19,353 nucleotides of DNA from DATJJW01 sp035491935 (GCA_035491935.1 DATJJW010000257.1:1-19353), one strand, 5' to 3'. Positions 1 through 6,972 are shown, numbered from the stretch's first letter. Notes: generated by a model from the letters alone, not told the origin. Numbers and translations: made by a program.

Positions 1-644
1 GCGACTTGGCGGAGCTGGTGCGCCGGGGCGTCGAAAAGGCGGGGTTTGCCGTCGACGTTGCCGATCGCCTGGCTACGGCGAAGGAGTTCCTGAACCTTGA
101 GACTTATGACGCGATCATCCTGGATCTGGCACTGCCCGATGGTGACGGCCTGGATCTGCTGCGCAGGTTGCGCAAGGGCTCCGTCAGCGTTCCGGTCCTC
201 GTCTTGACCGCCCGCGACGGCATGGACGAGCGGGTCAAGGGCTTGGATTCCGGCGCGGATGACTACTTGGTCAAGCCATTCCACCTGCCTGAATTGGTGG
301 CACGCATACGAGCGCTCTTGCGGCGCCCCGGAGCTGCCCTGGGTGTCTCGCTGACGGCGGCCAACCTGACGCTCGATACAGCAGGGCGCAAGGTCACGGT
401 CGACGGCGAGACGATCCGGGTATCCAAGCGCGAGCTTGCGCTCCTCGAACTGCTTCTGCGTCAGCAGGGCAATGTCGTCGCACACGAGATCGTCGAGCGG
501 AACCTGTATAGCTTCGCCGACGAGATCGGCTCGAATGCCATGCAAGTGATGATTCACCGGTTGCGCAGGAAACTGGACGAGGCGTCAGCCGGTGTCAGCA
601 TCCATACGGTGCGGGGCATCGGCTATATGCTGACGGCCGCGTGA
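1..644 (+). CDS. OmpR/PhoB-family response regulator (5' end outside window)
   Basis: This is a DNA-binding response regulator paired with the kinase that starts 13 bp downstream. The open frame runs off the left edge, reading D-L-A-E-L-V from base 3. About ten N-terminal residues (the acidic-pocket strand) are therefore missing and the true start lies outside the window. The receiver domain shows the phospho-acceptor Asp at bases 123-125 (context AIILDLALPDG), the switch Thr at 207-209 (VLVLTAR) and the conserved Lys at 273-275 (DDYLVKPF). A short linker leads to a winged-helix output domain with VSKRELALLELL, the recognition-helix region NAMQVMIHRLRRKL and the closing wing VRGIGYML. The overall pattern resembles the QseB/TctD/PmrA group. 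By family knowledge it dimerises on phosphorylation and binds direct repeats. Its targets are unknown. Confidence 0.93.
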   Translation, partial: DLAELVRRGVEKAGFAVDVADRLATAKEFLNLETYDAIILDLALPDGDGLDLLRRLRKGSVSVPVLVLTARDGMDERVKGLDSGADDYLVKPFHLPELVARIRALLRRPGAALGVSLTAANLTLDTAGRKVTVDGETIRVSKRELALLELLLRQQGNVVAHEIVERNLYSFADEIGSNAMQVMIHRLRRKLDEASAGVSIHTVRGIGYMLTAA

Positions 645-657
645 TGCCGAGGTCCGG

Positions 658-2061
658 ATGATGTTGGAGGGCGCGCGGGTCGAGGGCCGATCGCTCTCCG
701 TCAGACTGGGCATCCGGCTGGCGGTCCTGATGATCGTCGCCATATGCCTGACGGCCGCCGCCGTTGCGTGGCGGGCGGTCGAGAGCGCCCGGGACCTGGA
801 CGATTTCGCGCTTCAGAAGCAGGCACAGTTTCTGGCTTCGCAACTGCCCGACAGCAGCCAGGCAACAGAGTCTCCGAAGGTACCGGATTCCATCGTATCG
901 GCCTTCCGATCGTCGGATGCCGATAGCCTGTTCCTGGTGCTTGCGGGCGACAAGGTCATGGCGTCGTCCGACCCCGTCCGGGCCGAGGCGGTCATGCGCT
1001 CTCTGCACCATCCTTCGCGCCTTGGCTTCTTCCGCCTGCACATGAAGACCCCGGATGGTCGCAGCATGGTGGGCTTGGCCGTGCCGAGCGGCATTTGGCA
1101 CGTCGTCGTCCTTCAGGGTGGAGAGCAGGCATCCGTCCTGCTGCAGAGCTTTCTCGGCGATTTCATGATTGGCGCCGTATTGCTGGTGCTTCCCATCGGC
1201 TTGGCCGCTATTGCCGTTGCGGTCGTCACCGTCCGCCGGGGCTTGCGGCCGCTCGAAGAGCTCTCCGCAAAAGCTGCGTTTATCGGGCCGTCCAAGATAG
1301 CAGCGCGCCTGCCGGTTGCCGGGTTACCTGCGGAAATCTCGCCTCTGGTCGAGGCGATGAATAAGGTCTTGGACCGCCTGGAACAAACCCTTTGGATGGA
1401 GAGGCGCTTCATCGGCGATGCCGCTCACGGCATGAGGACACCATTGGCGGTCATCACCGCCCGGCTGGATACGATGACCGATCTCTCCGAATTGCCGGCG
1501 CTTCGCCAGGATGTCGGCCGTCTTACCCGCTTGGTCGGCCAGCTCCTGCGCATCACGCGCATCGAGAGCGGTCGGCCGGACCTCACCCAATCGGTCGATC
1601 TCCGGCAGGTCGTCGTCGAGGCGGCGAGCGCGCTGGTGCCGCTGGCGCTCAAGGCCGATGTTGAAATCGCCCTGGACGACGCGCCGGATGTCTCGCCCAT
1701 TCCCGGCAACCACGACTTGCTGGTCGTTGCCGTCACGAACCTCATCGAAAACGCTCTGAACCATGCACCTCCCGGCAGCGCCGTCGAGATCGAGCTGAGG
1801 CACCCTGCGACGATTTCTGTCAAGGATGCCGGGCCCGGCGTGCCTGCTGAGGACATGTCCCGGATATTCGAACGGTTCGGGCGCGGCACCCACTCCAAGT
1901 CGGGCGGCGCCGGTCTGGGGCTGGCGATCGTCGCTGAGGTTGCCGCCGCCCATGCCGGTGACGTCAGCGTCGAGAACGGCAATGATGGCGGCGCCGTCTT
2001 CCGGCTCCGCCTCGGAAACCATCAGCCGGCAAAACGGTCCGAAGTAGTCATGCCGCCATAG
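658..2061 (+). CDS. Membrane sensor histidine kinase (TctE/QseC-like)
   Basis: This inner-membrane kinase is the likely partner of the regulator just upstream. It has 467 residues. The first membrane helix is at about 20-40, a periplasmic sensor region follows at about 41-165, and the second helix is at about 168-192. Next come a HAMP-like linker (about 193-245), the dimerisation/phospho-acceptor domain with His257 in DAAHGMRTPL, and a HATPase domain. The ATPase has an N box (NLIENALNHA, 361-370), a G1 box (VKDAGPGVP, 388-396), an F-box-like IFERFGRG and a G2 box (GGAGLGLAIV). The residue after the His is Gly, where the family usually has Glu; His and Pro are intact. Two adjacent ATGs (658 and 661) both lie a workable distance from GAGG at 649-652, and the first was chosen. 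The sensed ligand is unknown. The next gene is convergent. Confidence 0.93.
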   Translation: MMLEGARVEGRSLSVRLGIRLAVLMIVAICLTAAAVAWRAVESARDLDDFALQKQAQFLASQLPDSSQATESPKVPDSIVSAFRSSDADSLFLVLAGDKVMASSDPVRAEAVMRSLHHPSRLGFFRLHMKTPDGRSMVGLAVPSGIWHVVVLQGGEQASVLLQSFLGDFMIGAVLLVLPIGLAAIAVAVVTVRRGLRPLEELSAKAAFIGPSKIAARLPVAGLPAEISPLVEAMNKVLDRLEQTLWMERRFIGDAAHGMRTPLAVITARLDTMTDLSELPALRQDVGRLTRLVGQLLRITRIESGRPDLTQSVDLRQVVVEAASALVPLALKADVEIALDDAPDVSPIPGNHDLLVVAVTNLIENALNHAPPGSAVEIELRHPATISVKDAGPGVPAEDMSRIFERFGRGTHSKSGGAGLGLAIVAEVAAAHAGDVSVENGNDGGAVFRLRLGNHQPAKRSEVVMPP

Positions 2062-2073
2062 AGGCCGCGAGAT

Positions 2074-2116
2074 GCATCGGAGCCGGAAACGAGTAAGGGG
2101 GCAATCCTGCGCTCGG
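2074..2116. repeat. Degenerate copy of an intergenic terminator-like repeat
   Basis: The stretch from GCATCGG through GCCGGAAACGAGTAAG into GCAATCCTGCGCTCG matches 6434-6478 almost base for base (GTATCGGG, GCCGGAAACGAATAAG, GCGATCTTGCGATCG), with a few substitutions and one-base gaps. In this copy the hairpin arms are no longer complementary. Like the other copy, it sits between convergent genes. Read on the - strand it gives CCCCCTTACTCGTTTCC downstream of the AraC gene. Confidence 0.6.
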
Positions 2117-2132
2117 ACCGGGGCAGCCGGTC
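2116..2132 (+). terminator. Possible weak terminator hairpin after the kinase gene
   Basis: GACCGG (2116-2121) and CCGGTC (2127-2132) form a perfect 6-bp GC-rich stem with a 5-nt loop, about 55 bp past the kinase stop. The downstream TTGGTCGT is only mildly T-rich, so termination strength is uncertain. Confidence 0.35.
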
Positions 2133-2161
2133 TTGGTCGTCGGACAGGAGGCGATGTGCCG

Positions 2162-3145
2162 TTACCGGGACATTTCGGAGGATGTGTTCGTCGGCAACGC
2201 GTGTGCGGACCCGTCGCCTTCGCGCCAATCCGATGGATCGCGGCCGTAGATCTTGCGGAATGCCCGGCAGAAGCTGCTGCGGCTTGAATAACCCACGGCA
2301 TTGGCGGCTTGCTCGACCGACAGCTTGTCCGCTTCGAGCAGCGTTGCCGCATGACGCATACGCAATTGTCGCAGCACCATTATCGGCGGATGGCCGGCCG
2401 CTTCCGTGAAGCGGGCGATGAAAGCGGATCTGCTGAGGCCTGATGTGTTCGCCAAGCTCGACAATGTGTGCGGCGCGCCGGGACGGGCGATCATGTCGGA
2501 GAACGCCCGGGCAATCTGCGGATCGCCAAGCATCGAGAAACGCTCGACCCAGAGGTCGGCCGAATTCAGCGATCGGCGCAGCAGAGTCACCAGGACCTGC
2601 TTCATCAGCGCCGCCGTCATGGCGCCGCTGCCGATCTCCTGCGCCATGAGCTCGCCCAGAGCGGCCTTCAGCTTGTGGTCGAGCTCATCCTTGGCGCCGA
2701 AGATCTCGACGATCGGGGCGGAGAGATTGGCGAAGAGTTCGATGGAGGCACCGTAGACGGCTCGGAAATAGCCGCATATCAGCATGACCTGGGGATCGCC
2801 TTCGCCCGCGACGAAACGGCGGACAGTGCCGGGCTTGAACTCGAACCAACGTGATTCGACGACCCGATGTTCCTGGGCCGGACCGTCGACCTCGATCCGG
2901 AAGGGCGTGGATGGCGGAATGATCAGCAAGGTGTGGGGCGGAAGATCGATCGACGGCCCATCGCCCACGATGGCTCGGCCGGTGCCGCCGATATTGTAGT
3001 GGATGCCGGGCATATCGGTCGCGGCCAAACACAGCCGCCACCCCGGGCTGACCAGGCACTCGGACAGCTTGATGAAATCAACCTCAAGCCGATTCATCAG
3101 CATATCCAGGTTCGTCGCCGATATTCTCATGATCGGAAGTCTCAT
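2162..3145 (-). CDS. AraC-family transcriptional regulator with cupin-type sensor domain
   Basis: This 327-residue regulator has an N-terminal ligand-binding half and a C-terminal double helix-turn-helix. The N-terminal half (about 8-200) looks like the cupin_6/AraC-binding type: GIHYNIGGTGRAIVG followed by LPPHTLLIIPPSTPFRI, with a clustered Pro/His turn. The DNA-binding half has a first HTH at about 227-247 (LSSLANTSGLSRSAFIARF). The second is at about 275-296 (LSVEQAANAVGYSSRSSFCRAFRK), ending in the family signature KIYGRDPSDWR. The start is uncertain: ATGs at 3145 and 3130 both lack a clear Shine-Dalgarno sequence, and the upstream one is given. It diverges from the M15-like/MFS/DUF4331 group, which makes that group and itself its natural targets. 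Effector unknown. Confidence 0.9.
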   Translation of the reverse strand: MRLPIMRISATNLDMLMNRLEVDFIKLSECLVSPGWRLCLAATDMPGIHYNIGGTGRAIVGDGPSIDLPPHTLLIIPPSTPFRIEVDGPAQEHRVVESRWFEFKPGTVRRFVAGEGDPQVMLICGYFRAVYGASIELFANLSAPIVEIFGAKDELDHKLKAALGELMAQEIGSGAMTAALMKQVLVTLLRRSLNSADLWVERFSMLGDPQIARAFSDMIARPGAPHTLSSLANTSGLSRSAFIARFTEAAGHPPIMVLRQLRMRHAATLLEADKLSVEQAANAVGYSSRSSFCRAFRKIYGRDPSDWREGDGSAHALPTNTSSEMSR

Positions 3146-3226
3146 ATATGCCGGCGTCAGTCACGCATGTCCGCCGCCTTCTGCCAGTAAAAGGTTGATC
3201 CCACTACTGATTCTGATGTCGGGAAT

Positions 3227-3270
3227 TCCAGAATTGGACTTTCTGTCACGCAAAAAGGACTTTCGGACTT
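3227..3270. promoter_or_regulatory. Candidate AraC-type operator: direct repeats of GGACTTTC
   Basis: GGACTTTC occurs at 3236-3243 and 3257-3264, exactly 21 bp apart (two helical turns), with a further GGACTT at 3265-3270. A short dyad, TCCA-GAAT-TGGA, abuts the first repeat. The site lies in the 251-bp gap between the AraC gene and the + strand M15-like gene and is less GC-rich than the surrounding DNA. Two half-sites in direct repeat at 21 bp is a spacing AraC-family dimers are known to use. The assignment to this regulator is inference. Confidence 0.4.
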
Positions 3271-3373
3271 ACATATTGATATACCTATTGAGGAGTTCCA
3301 GGCGGTGTTCCGCACGTCTCGTCTCGTCGGGTCGCCGCCGGAAACCCCAAGCAAGCTTGAGAGGTGGGCCGCC

Positions 3374-3400
3374 ATGTCGCAGCAGGCTCTTCCGCCATGA
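3374..3400 (+). CDS. Possible 8-codon leader ORF coupled to the M15-like gene
   Basis: ATG at 3374 opens a frame encoding MSQQALPP. Its TGA stop (3398-3400) overlaps the ATG of the next gene (3397-3399) as ATGA. GAGAGG at 3359-3364 is a good ribosome-binding site for this small frame, whereas the larger gene's own ATG has none nearby. The arrangement would let ribosomes terminate and restart on the downstream gene. It could be chance; only the overlap and the Shine-Dalgarno placement support it. Confidence 0.35.
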   Translation: MSQQALPP

Positions 3401-4032
3401 AACCGCCGCGGACCGTCCGCGCCGCGGAGAATTTCAGCAGGACCCGGCTCTCGCGCTCCTTCTTCATGCGCGACTTTCTCTACAGCGAAATCGCGGCGAT
3501 CAACGGCATGGCGAACCTGCCGGACGACCCGGCGCTCGCCATCGCTGCCGGGCGGGGCCTTTGCGAGAACCTGCTTGAGCCGTTGCAGGCCACTTTCGGC
3601 CGCCTGGCGATCCGCTCATCCTATCGCTCGCCCGAGGTGAATGGATATGGCTGCCGCCATCAATTGAGCTGCGCTTCCAACGAAAAGAACCTGGCGCGGC
3701 ACATTTGGGATCGTCGCAACCGGCACGGCATGGGCGCGGTCGCCAGCATCGTCGTTCCCTGGCTGGTCGACCGACTGGAGGCGGGGGTGAGCTGGCAGGC
3801 CATGGCCTGGTGGATCCACGACCATCTGCCCTATAGCGAACTGCAATTCTTCCCCAAGCTTTGCGCGTTCAACATCGGCTGGCACGAGGTCCCGAAACGG
3901 ACGATCTACAGCTACATCCCGCCGCGCGGCTTTCTGACGAAACCGGGTTTCGAGAACCATGCTGGGGATCACAGCCATCTCTATCCCGGCTTTCCCTCAT
4001 TGCAGCAACCCCAGTGGCAGCAACCCCAGTGA
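3397..4032 (+). CDS. Peptidase M15-like protein of unknown function
   Basis: The protein has 211 residues from the ATG at 3397; an in-frame GTG at 3364 would add 11 poorly conserved-looking residues. Residues about 22-82 (FMRDFLYSEIAAINGMANLP, then NLLEPLQATFG and AIRSSYRSPEVN) resemble the entry segment of the peptidase M15A/M15_3 (D-Ala-D-Ala carboxypeptidase-like) fold. The usual zinc-binding segment (SQH..G.A.D) is not recognisable. In its place are GCRHQLSCASNEKNLARHIWD, an aromatic stretch with WWIHDHLPYSELQFFPK and a late WHEVPKR. It may be a non-catalytic or differently active relative. There is no signal peptide or membrane helix. The C-terminus ends in a duplicated QQPQW/QQPQ. It precedes the MFS gene by 12 bp, so the two are probably co-transcribed. 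The family call is tentative; that this is a gene is much surer. Confidence 0.8.
   Translation: MKPPRTVRAAENFSRTRLSRSFFMRDFLYSEIAAINGMANLPDDPALAIAAGRGLCENLLEPLQATFGRLAIRSSYRSPEVNGYGCRHQLSCASNEKNLARHIWDRRNRHGMGAVASIVVPWLVDRLEAGVSWQAMAWWIHDHLPYSELQFFPKLCAFNIGWHEVPKRTIYSYIPPRGFLTKPGFENHAGDHSHLYPGFPSLQQPQWQQPQ
4002..4031 (+). repeat. 15-bp perfect tandem duplication at the gene end
   Basis: GCAGCAACCCCAGTG occurs twice back to back (4002-4016 and 4017-4031). In frame it encodes the repeated QQPQ at the C-terminus of the M15-like protein, and the last TG of copy two forms part of the TGA stop. Copy one reads through as TGG. Confidence 0.9.
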
Positions 4033-4044
4033 AAGAGGGTGCCG

Positions 4045-5262
4045 ATGTCGACCAGCAATTCCACCTCCAGTCCGAAATCCTGGGCGATGTGGGCCCATAT
4101 CTTCGCCGGGCTTTCCGCCAGCTTCATCGGCATCGGCCTTGCGCGTTTCGCCTATACGCCGCTCATCCCGTCCCTGATCCGGGCGCACTGGTTCTCGGCC
4201 AATGACGTCGTCTATCTGGGCGCCGCCAATCTTGCCGGATATCTGCTGGGCGCCATCATCGGCCGCCCGATAGCCGCGCGTATCAACAACGTCAACACAG
4301 TCCGGCTCATGAAGGTGCTGGCGACCCTTTCTTTTTTCGCCTGCGCCTTCCCCATATCGGTCAGCTGGTTCTTCTGTTGGCGCCTGGCGTCGGGCATCGC
4401 CGGCGGCACCATCATGGTGCTGGTCGCCGCAACGGTGCTGCCGCATGTGCCGAGTCATAAGCGCGGCACCGCCAGCGGCGCGGTCTTCCTCGGCCTCGGC
4501 CTCGGCATTGCCGCGTCCGGCACCATCGTCCCCCTGCTCTTGAGCTACGGGCTCAAGGAGACCTGGATCGGCCTCGGCGTCATCTCGGCGGTCCTGACGG
4601 CGCTGGGCTGGTTCAGCTGGCCGCCTGCCTTGCCGCCCGCACCGAAAGCCGGGGCGAGGATTGAAGCCGGTTCCGCGGACGGCATGGTGAAGATCCTGAT
4701 CTGCACCGAATACGCCCTCATGGCGATCGGCCTGGTGCCGCCCATGGTGTTCCTGGTCGATTTCGTCGCGCGTGGTCTTGGCGCGGGCGAACATGTCGGG
4801 GCGATGTTCTGGATCCTCTACGGCATCGGCGCGATTTTCGGGCCGCCGGCCTACGGCTTCTTTGCCGACCGCCTGGGACCGCGCCGGGCACTGCGCATCC
4901 TGCTGCTGCTGCAGGCCTGCGCCGTTGTCGGGCTCGCAATATCGGGCAACAGGCTGCTGCTGGGCGTGGTTATCGTCGTGATCGGCTCCTTCCCGCCCGG
5001 CATCGTGCCTTTGATGCTCGCCTGCATCCGCGGGACCTATGCCGACGACACCACGCGGCAGAACATCGTCTGGAGCCAGGCGACCATCGTCTTCGCGGCC
5101 TTCCAGGCTTTGGCCGGCTACGCCTACTCGGCGCTTTTCGCGGCGAGCGGCGGTGACCACCGGCTGCTCTTCGAGATCGGTGCCGGCGCCATCGCAATTG
5201 CCTTCGCCCTCGATCTGTTCCTGTTGCCCTATCCGCGGCGCAAGCAACCGGCCGGAAGCTGA
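4045..5262 (+). CDS. YbfB/YjiJ-family MFS transporter
   Basis: This is a 405-residue polytopic inner-membrane permease of about 12 predicted helices. The N-terminus, WAHIFAGLSASFIGIGLARFAYTPLIPSLI, followed by LGAANLAGYLLGAIIGR, is characteristic of the YbfB/YjiJ branch of the major facilitator superfamily. A charged loop with GFFADRLGPRRAL lies between the halves. The start is the ATG at 4045, five bases after AGAGGG (4034-4039); a GTG at 4039 lies inside that Shine-Dalgarno sequence and is less likely. The substrate of this branch is not established and direction (import or export) cannot be read. It is 12 bp after the M15-like gene and 81 bp before the DUF4331 gene on the same strand. Confidence 0.9.
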   Translation: MSTSNSTSSPKSWAMWAHIFAGLSASFIGIGLARFAYTPLIPSLIRAHWFSANDVVYLGAANLAGYLLGAIIGRPIAARINNVNTVRLMKVLATLSFFACAFPISVSWFFCWRLASGIAGGTIMVLVAATVLPHVPSHKRGTASGAVFLGLGLGIAASGTIVPLLLSYGLKETWIGLGVISAVLTALGWFSWPPALPPAPKAGARIEAGSADGMVKILICTEYALMAIGLVPPMVFLVDFVARGLGAGEHVGAMFWILYGIGAIFGPPAYGFFADRLGPRRALRILLLLQACAVVGLAISGNRLLLGVVIVVIGSFPPGIVPLMLACIRGTYADDTTRQNIVWSQATIVFAAFQALAGYAYSALFAASGGDHRLLFEIGAGAIAIAFALDLFLLPYPRRKQPAGS

Positions 5263-5343
5263 AACAGACCGAACCTGAGACAGGACGGCAGCGCATTGTC
5301 GTGCAAGACCGCCTCCCGCATCCACAGCAACTAGGTTCGCACC

Positions 5344-6408
5344 ATGTCCCATCATTTCGATACGCCCACCGCCCAGAAGGACCCGCGGATCAATATCTGC
5401 GACTTCTACCTTTTCGAGGGCAGGCCGCAGACCGTTGTCATGGCGTTGACGGTCAATCCGGATGCGGGGATCTCCGGCCCCGACACCTTTCACGAGGAAG
5501 GCCTTTACGCTTTCCGCTTCGACCTCGACAAGGATGCCCGGGAGGACGTCAGTTTCAAGGTCCGCTTCGGCACCGTGACGCACGCTGGTGGCCACGACCA
5601 CGGACATGAGCAGACCGTCGAGGTCCTTCTTTGCACCGGCCACGCGGCCAGGCACGGCATCGACGGCAAGGTGGTCGCCAAGGGACGGACCGGCGAGATC
5701 GTCATGGGTGAGGGAGGCGTGCATATCTATGCCGGCCTCGCGCCCGATATCTTCGCGGGCGATTCAGCGGCGCTCGGCGCCTTCCGGACGGCCTTGTTCA
5801 AAGAGAACCGGTTCGATCCGGCCGCCTTCCAGAACCGGCAGAACTTCTTTGCGCGCCGCAACGTCACGGCCATCGTCCTCGAAGTGCCGTGCCACATGAT
5901 CGGCCACGGCACCGTTCATGCCTGGGCCACGGCATCGCTATACGGCCACGCGCCTGAGGTGCAGGTTTCCCGCTGGGGACTACCCCTCATCACCAACATC
6001 TTCATGCCCGACCTCGATATGCGCGAGGCTTTCAATCGCGCCACACCGTCAGGCGATGCGGAGGATTTCGGCGGCCAGATCGGCGCGGTCGCCGAGAAAT
6101 TGGCGGGCCTGGCCGGATCGGCGGCGCCCGCCGACCACGCCAAGCAGCTCGTCGCCCGATTGTGCCCGGTGACATTGCCTTACGTGCTCGACACGCCCGC
6201 CGTCTTCGACGCCGGTGGCTTCAATGGGCGCGCCCTTGCCGACGATGTCATGGACGTCATTTTGACCCTGGCCGCCAATACCGCGCTCGGCGATGGCATC
6301 GCACCCGACAAGACCCGCATACGCGGTGACTTTCCCTATTTCGGTCCCGCCTATTCCAAGCAGGAGCAGGTCGGCGTCGTGCCTGTCAGGCCGGTCCCGA
6401 AGCAATAG
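5344..6408 (+). CDS. DUF4331 family protein
   Basis: The protein has 354 residues. The N-terminus (MSHHFDTPTAQKDPRINICDFY) matches the DUF4331 opening, where a His-rich start precedes an NTDVY-like segment. The C-terminal part also fits: FNGRALADDVMDVILTLAAN, then DGIAPDK and GDFPYFGPAY. A His cluster (H80, H84, H86, H88 in THAGGHDHGHEQ) could bind metal. No signal peptide is visible, unlike many family members, so a cytoplasmic location is inferred. The family has no agreed biochemical function. Start: the ATG at 5344 with a weak AGGTT about 9 bp upstream. It is probably the last gene of the M15-like/MFS/DUF4331 group and is followed by the hairpin at 6460-6481. Confidence 0.87.
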   Translation: MSHHFDTPTAQKDPRINICDFYLFEGRPQTVVMALTVNPDAGISGPDTFHEEGLYAFRFDLDKDAREDVSFKVRFGTVTHAGGHDHGHEQTVEVLLCTGHAARHGIDGKVVAKGRTGEIVMGEGGVHIYAGLAPDIFAGDSAALGAFRTALFKENRFDPAAFQNRQNFFARRNVTAIVLEVPCHMIGHGTVHAWATASLYGHAPEVQVSRWGLPLITNIFMPDLDMREAFNRATPSGDAEDFGGQIGAVAEKLAGLAGSAAPADHAKQLVARLCPVTLPYVLDTPAVFDAGGFNGRALADDVMDVILTLAANTALGDGIAPDKTRIRGDFPYFGPAYSKQEQVGVVPVRPVPKQ

Positions 6409-6433
6409 TTACGTCTGATCCGAACCGCGTTCA

Positions 6434-6478
6434 GCGTATCGGGCGCCGGAAACGAATAAGGGGCGATCTTGCGATCGC
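6434..6478. repeat. Second copy of the intergenic repeat
   Basis: This segment matches 2074-2116 along its length: GCCGGAAACGAATAAG here against GCCGGAAACGAGTAAG there, plus similar flanks. It contains most of an intact hairpin (6460-6481). Both copies lie between convergent genes and in the same orientation. Confidence 0.6.
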
Positions 6479-6481
6479 CCC
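6460..6481. terminator. Bidirectional terminator between DUF4331 and the small secreted protein
   Basis: GGGGCGATC (6460-6468) and GATCGCCCC (6473-6481) form a perfect 9-bp stem with a TTGC loop. On the - strand the stem is followed by TTATTCGTTT, a usable T-rich tail for the small secreted-protein gene whose stop is 54 bp away. On the + strand it closes the DUF4331 transcript, but with no clear T-run. Confidence 0.75.
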
Positions 6482-6534
6482 GTAATTCAGGCCCGAAGCG
6501 ATTTCAGGCCCTATAATGTGCTGACTGTCGCTGC

Positions 6535-6723
6535 TTAGCTGCGCGGTGCCGCTTCCCCGTCATAGGGGCGGAGCGAGATGTGGATCACGCCATTGGTCGT
6601 GTGCCCTGTCTGATGATAGGCCACCTTCGCGACGGCATGGTTGGCGGCGGGAGCCGCCAGTGCCGTGCCGACGCTGGCGATGGCCAGCAGCGCCGCGGCG
6701 CCCAAAACATGGATGCTCTTCAT
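6535..6723 (-). CDS. Small secreted protein of unknown function, 62 aa
   Basis: The encoded protein starts MKSIHVLGAAALLAIASVGTALA, a textbook signal peptide with a Lys, a hydrophobic core and an ALA-type cleavage site. A mature chain of about 39 residues follows (APAANHAVAKVAYHQTGHTT to GEAAPRS) containing three His and no Cys. I do not recognise a family. The start at 6723 is fixed by AGGAGG at 6730-6735 six bases upstream. A longer frame from 6741 would have to be translated through that Shine-Dalgarno sequence and is unlikely. It stands alone, convergent with DUF4331, and is preceded by an unusually structured 5' region. Export to the periplasm or outside is inferred. Confidence 0.75.
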   Translation of the reverse strand: MKSIHVLGAAALLAIASVGTALAAPAANHAVAKVAYHQTGHTTNGVIHISLRPYDGEAAPRS

Positions 6724-6744
6724 AACCAACCTCCTGATCAAGAA

Positions 6745-6773
6745 GCCGGCTGGACCCTGATGATCCAGCCGGC
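6745..6773 (-). promoter_or_regulatory. Hairpin in the 5' leader of the small secreted-protein gene
   Basis: GCCGGCTGGA (6745-6754) and TCCAGCCGGC (6764-6773) form a perfect 10-bp stem with a 9-nt loop. It ends ten bases upstream of the AGGAGG that serves the gene starting at 6723. Such placement could control ribosome access, protect the mRNA, or attenuate transcription. Confidence 0.5.
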
Positions 6774-6808
6774 GAGTCCTGATCCGATAGACTCCAGAGT
6801 GGCCGATG

Positions 6809-6857
6809 GGTGGGGGGAGCCATGCCCACCGGCCACCATGCCGGTCAACGTGACCGG
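6809..6857. promoter_or_regulatory. Two further inverted repeats upstream of the small secreted-protein gene
   Basis: GGTGGG (6809-6814) pairs with CCCACC (6825-6830). CCGGTCAACGTGACCGG (6841-6857) is a perfect inverted repeat with 7-bp arms and an ACG centre. The latter has the form of a dimeric repressor site. No matching regulator can be named. Confidence 0.4.
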
Positions 6858-6914
6858 TGAGGTTGATTTAGGTCGCCTTGTTGCGTTGCACCATTAGGAG
6901 AGTGCTGGAAGGTT

Positions 6915-6933
6915 CTTTCCAATTTTTGGAAAG
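6915..6933. promoter_or_regulatory. Perfect 19-bp palindromic operator candidate
   Basis: CTTTCCAATTTTTGGAAAG has perfect 8-bp arms around TTT. It is AT-rich in a GC-rich region and lies between the small secreted-protein promoter region and the esterase stop. The symmetry suits a homodimeric regulator; the run of T and A could also make it bent DNA. Confidence 0.45.
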
Positions 6934-6972
6934 TGGCAGAGTGTCGCAGGCTTATGTATGAAGAATGCGATA

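Noticed and set aside
3997..5724. Long - strand open frame (575 codons) over the MFS and DUF4331 genes
   Set aside because: It is antisense to two well-recognised genes. Its product is a low-complexity run of Arg, Asp, Gly, Ala and Glu, as GC-rich antisense frames give.
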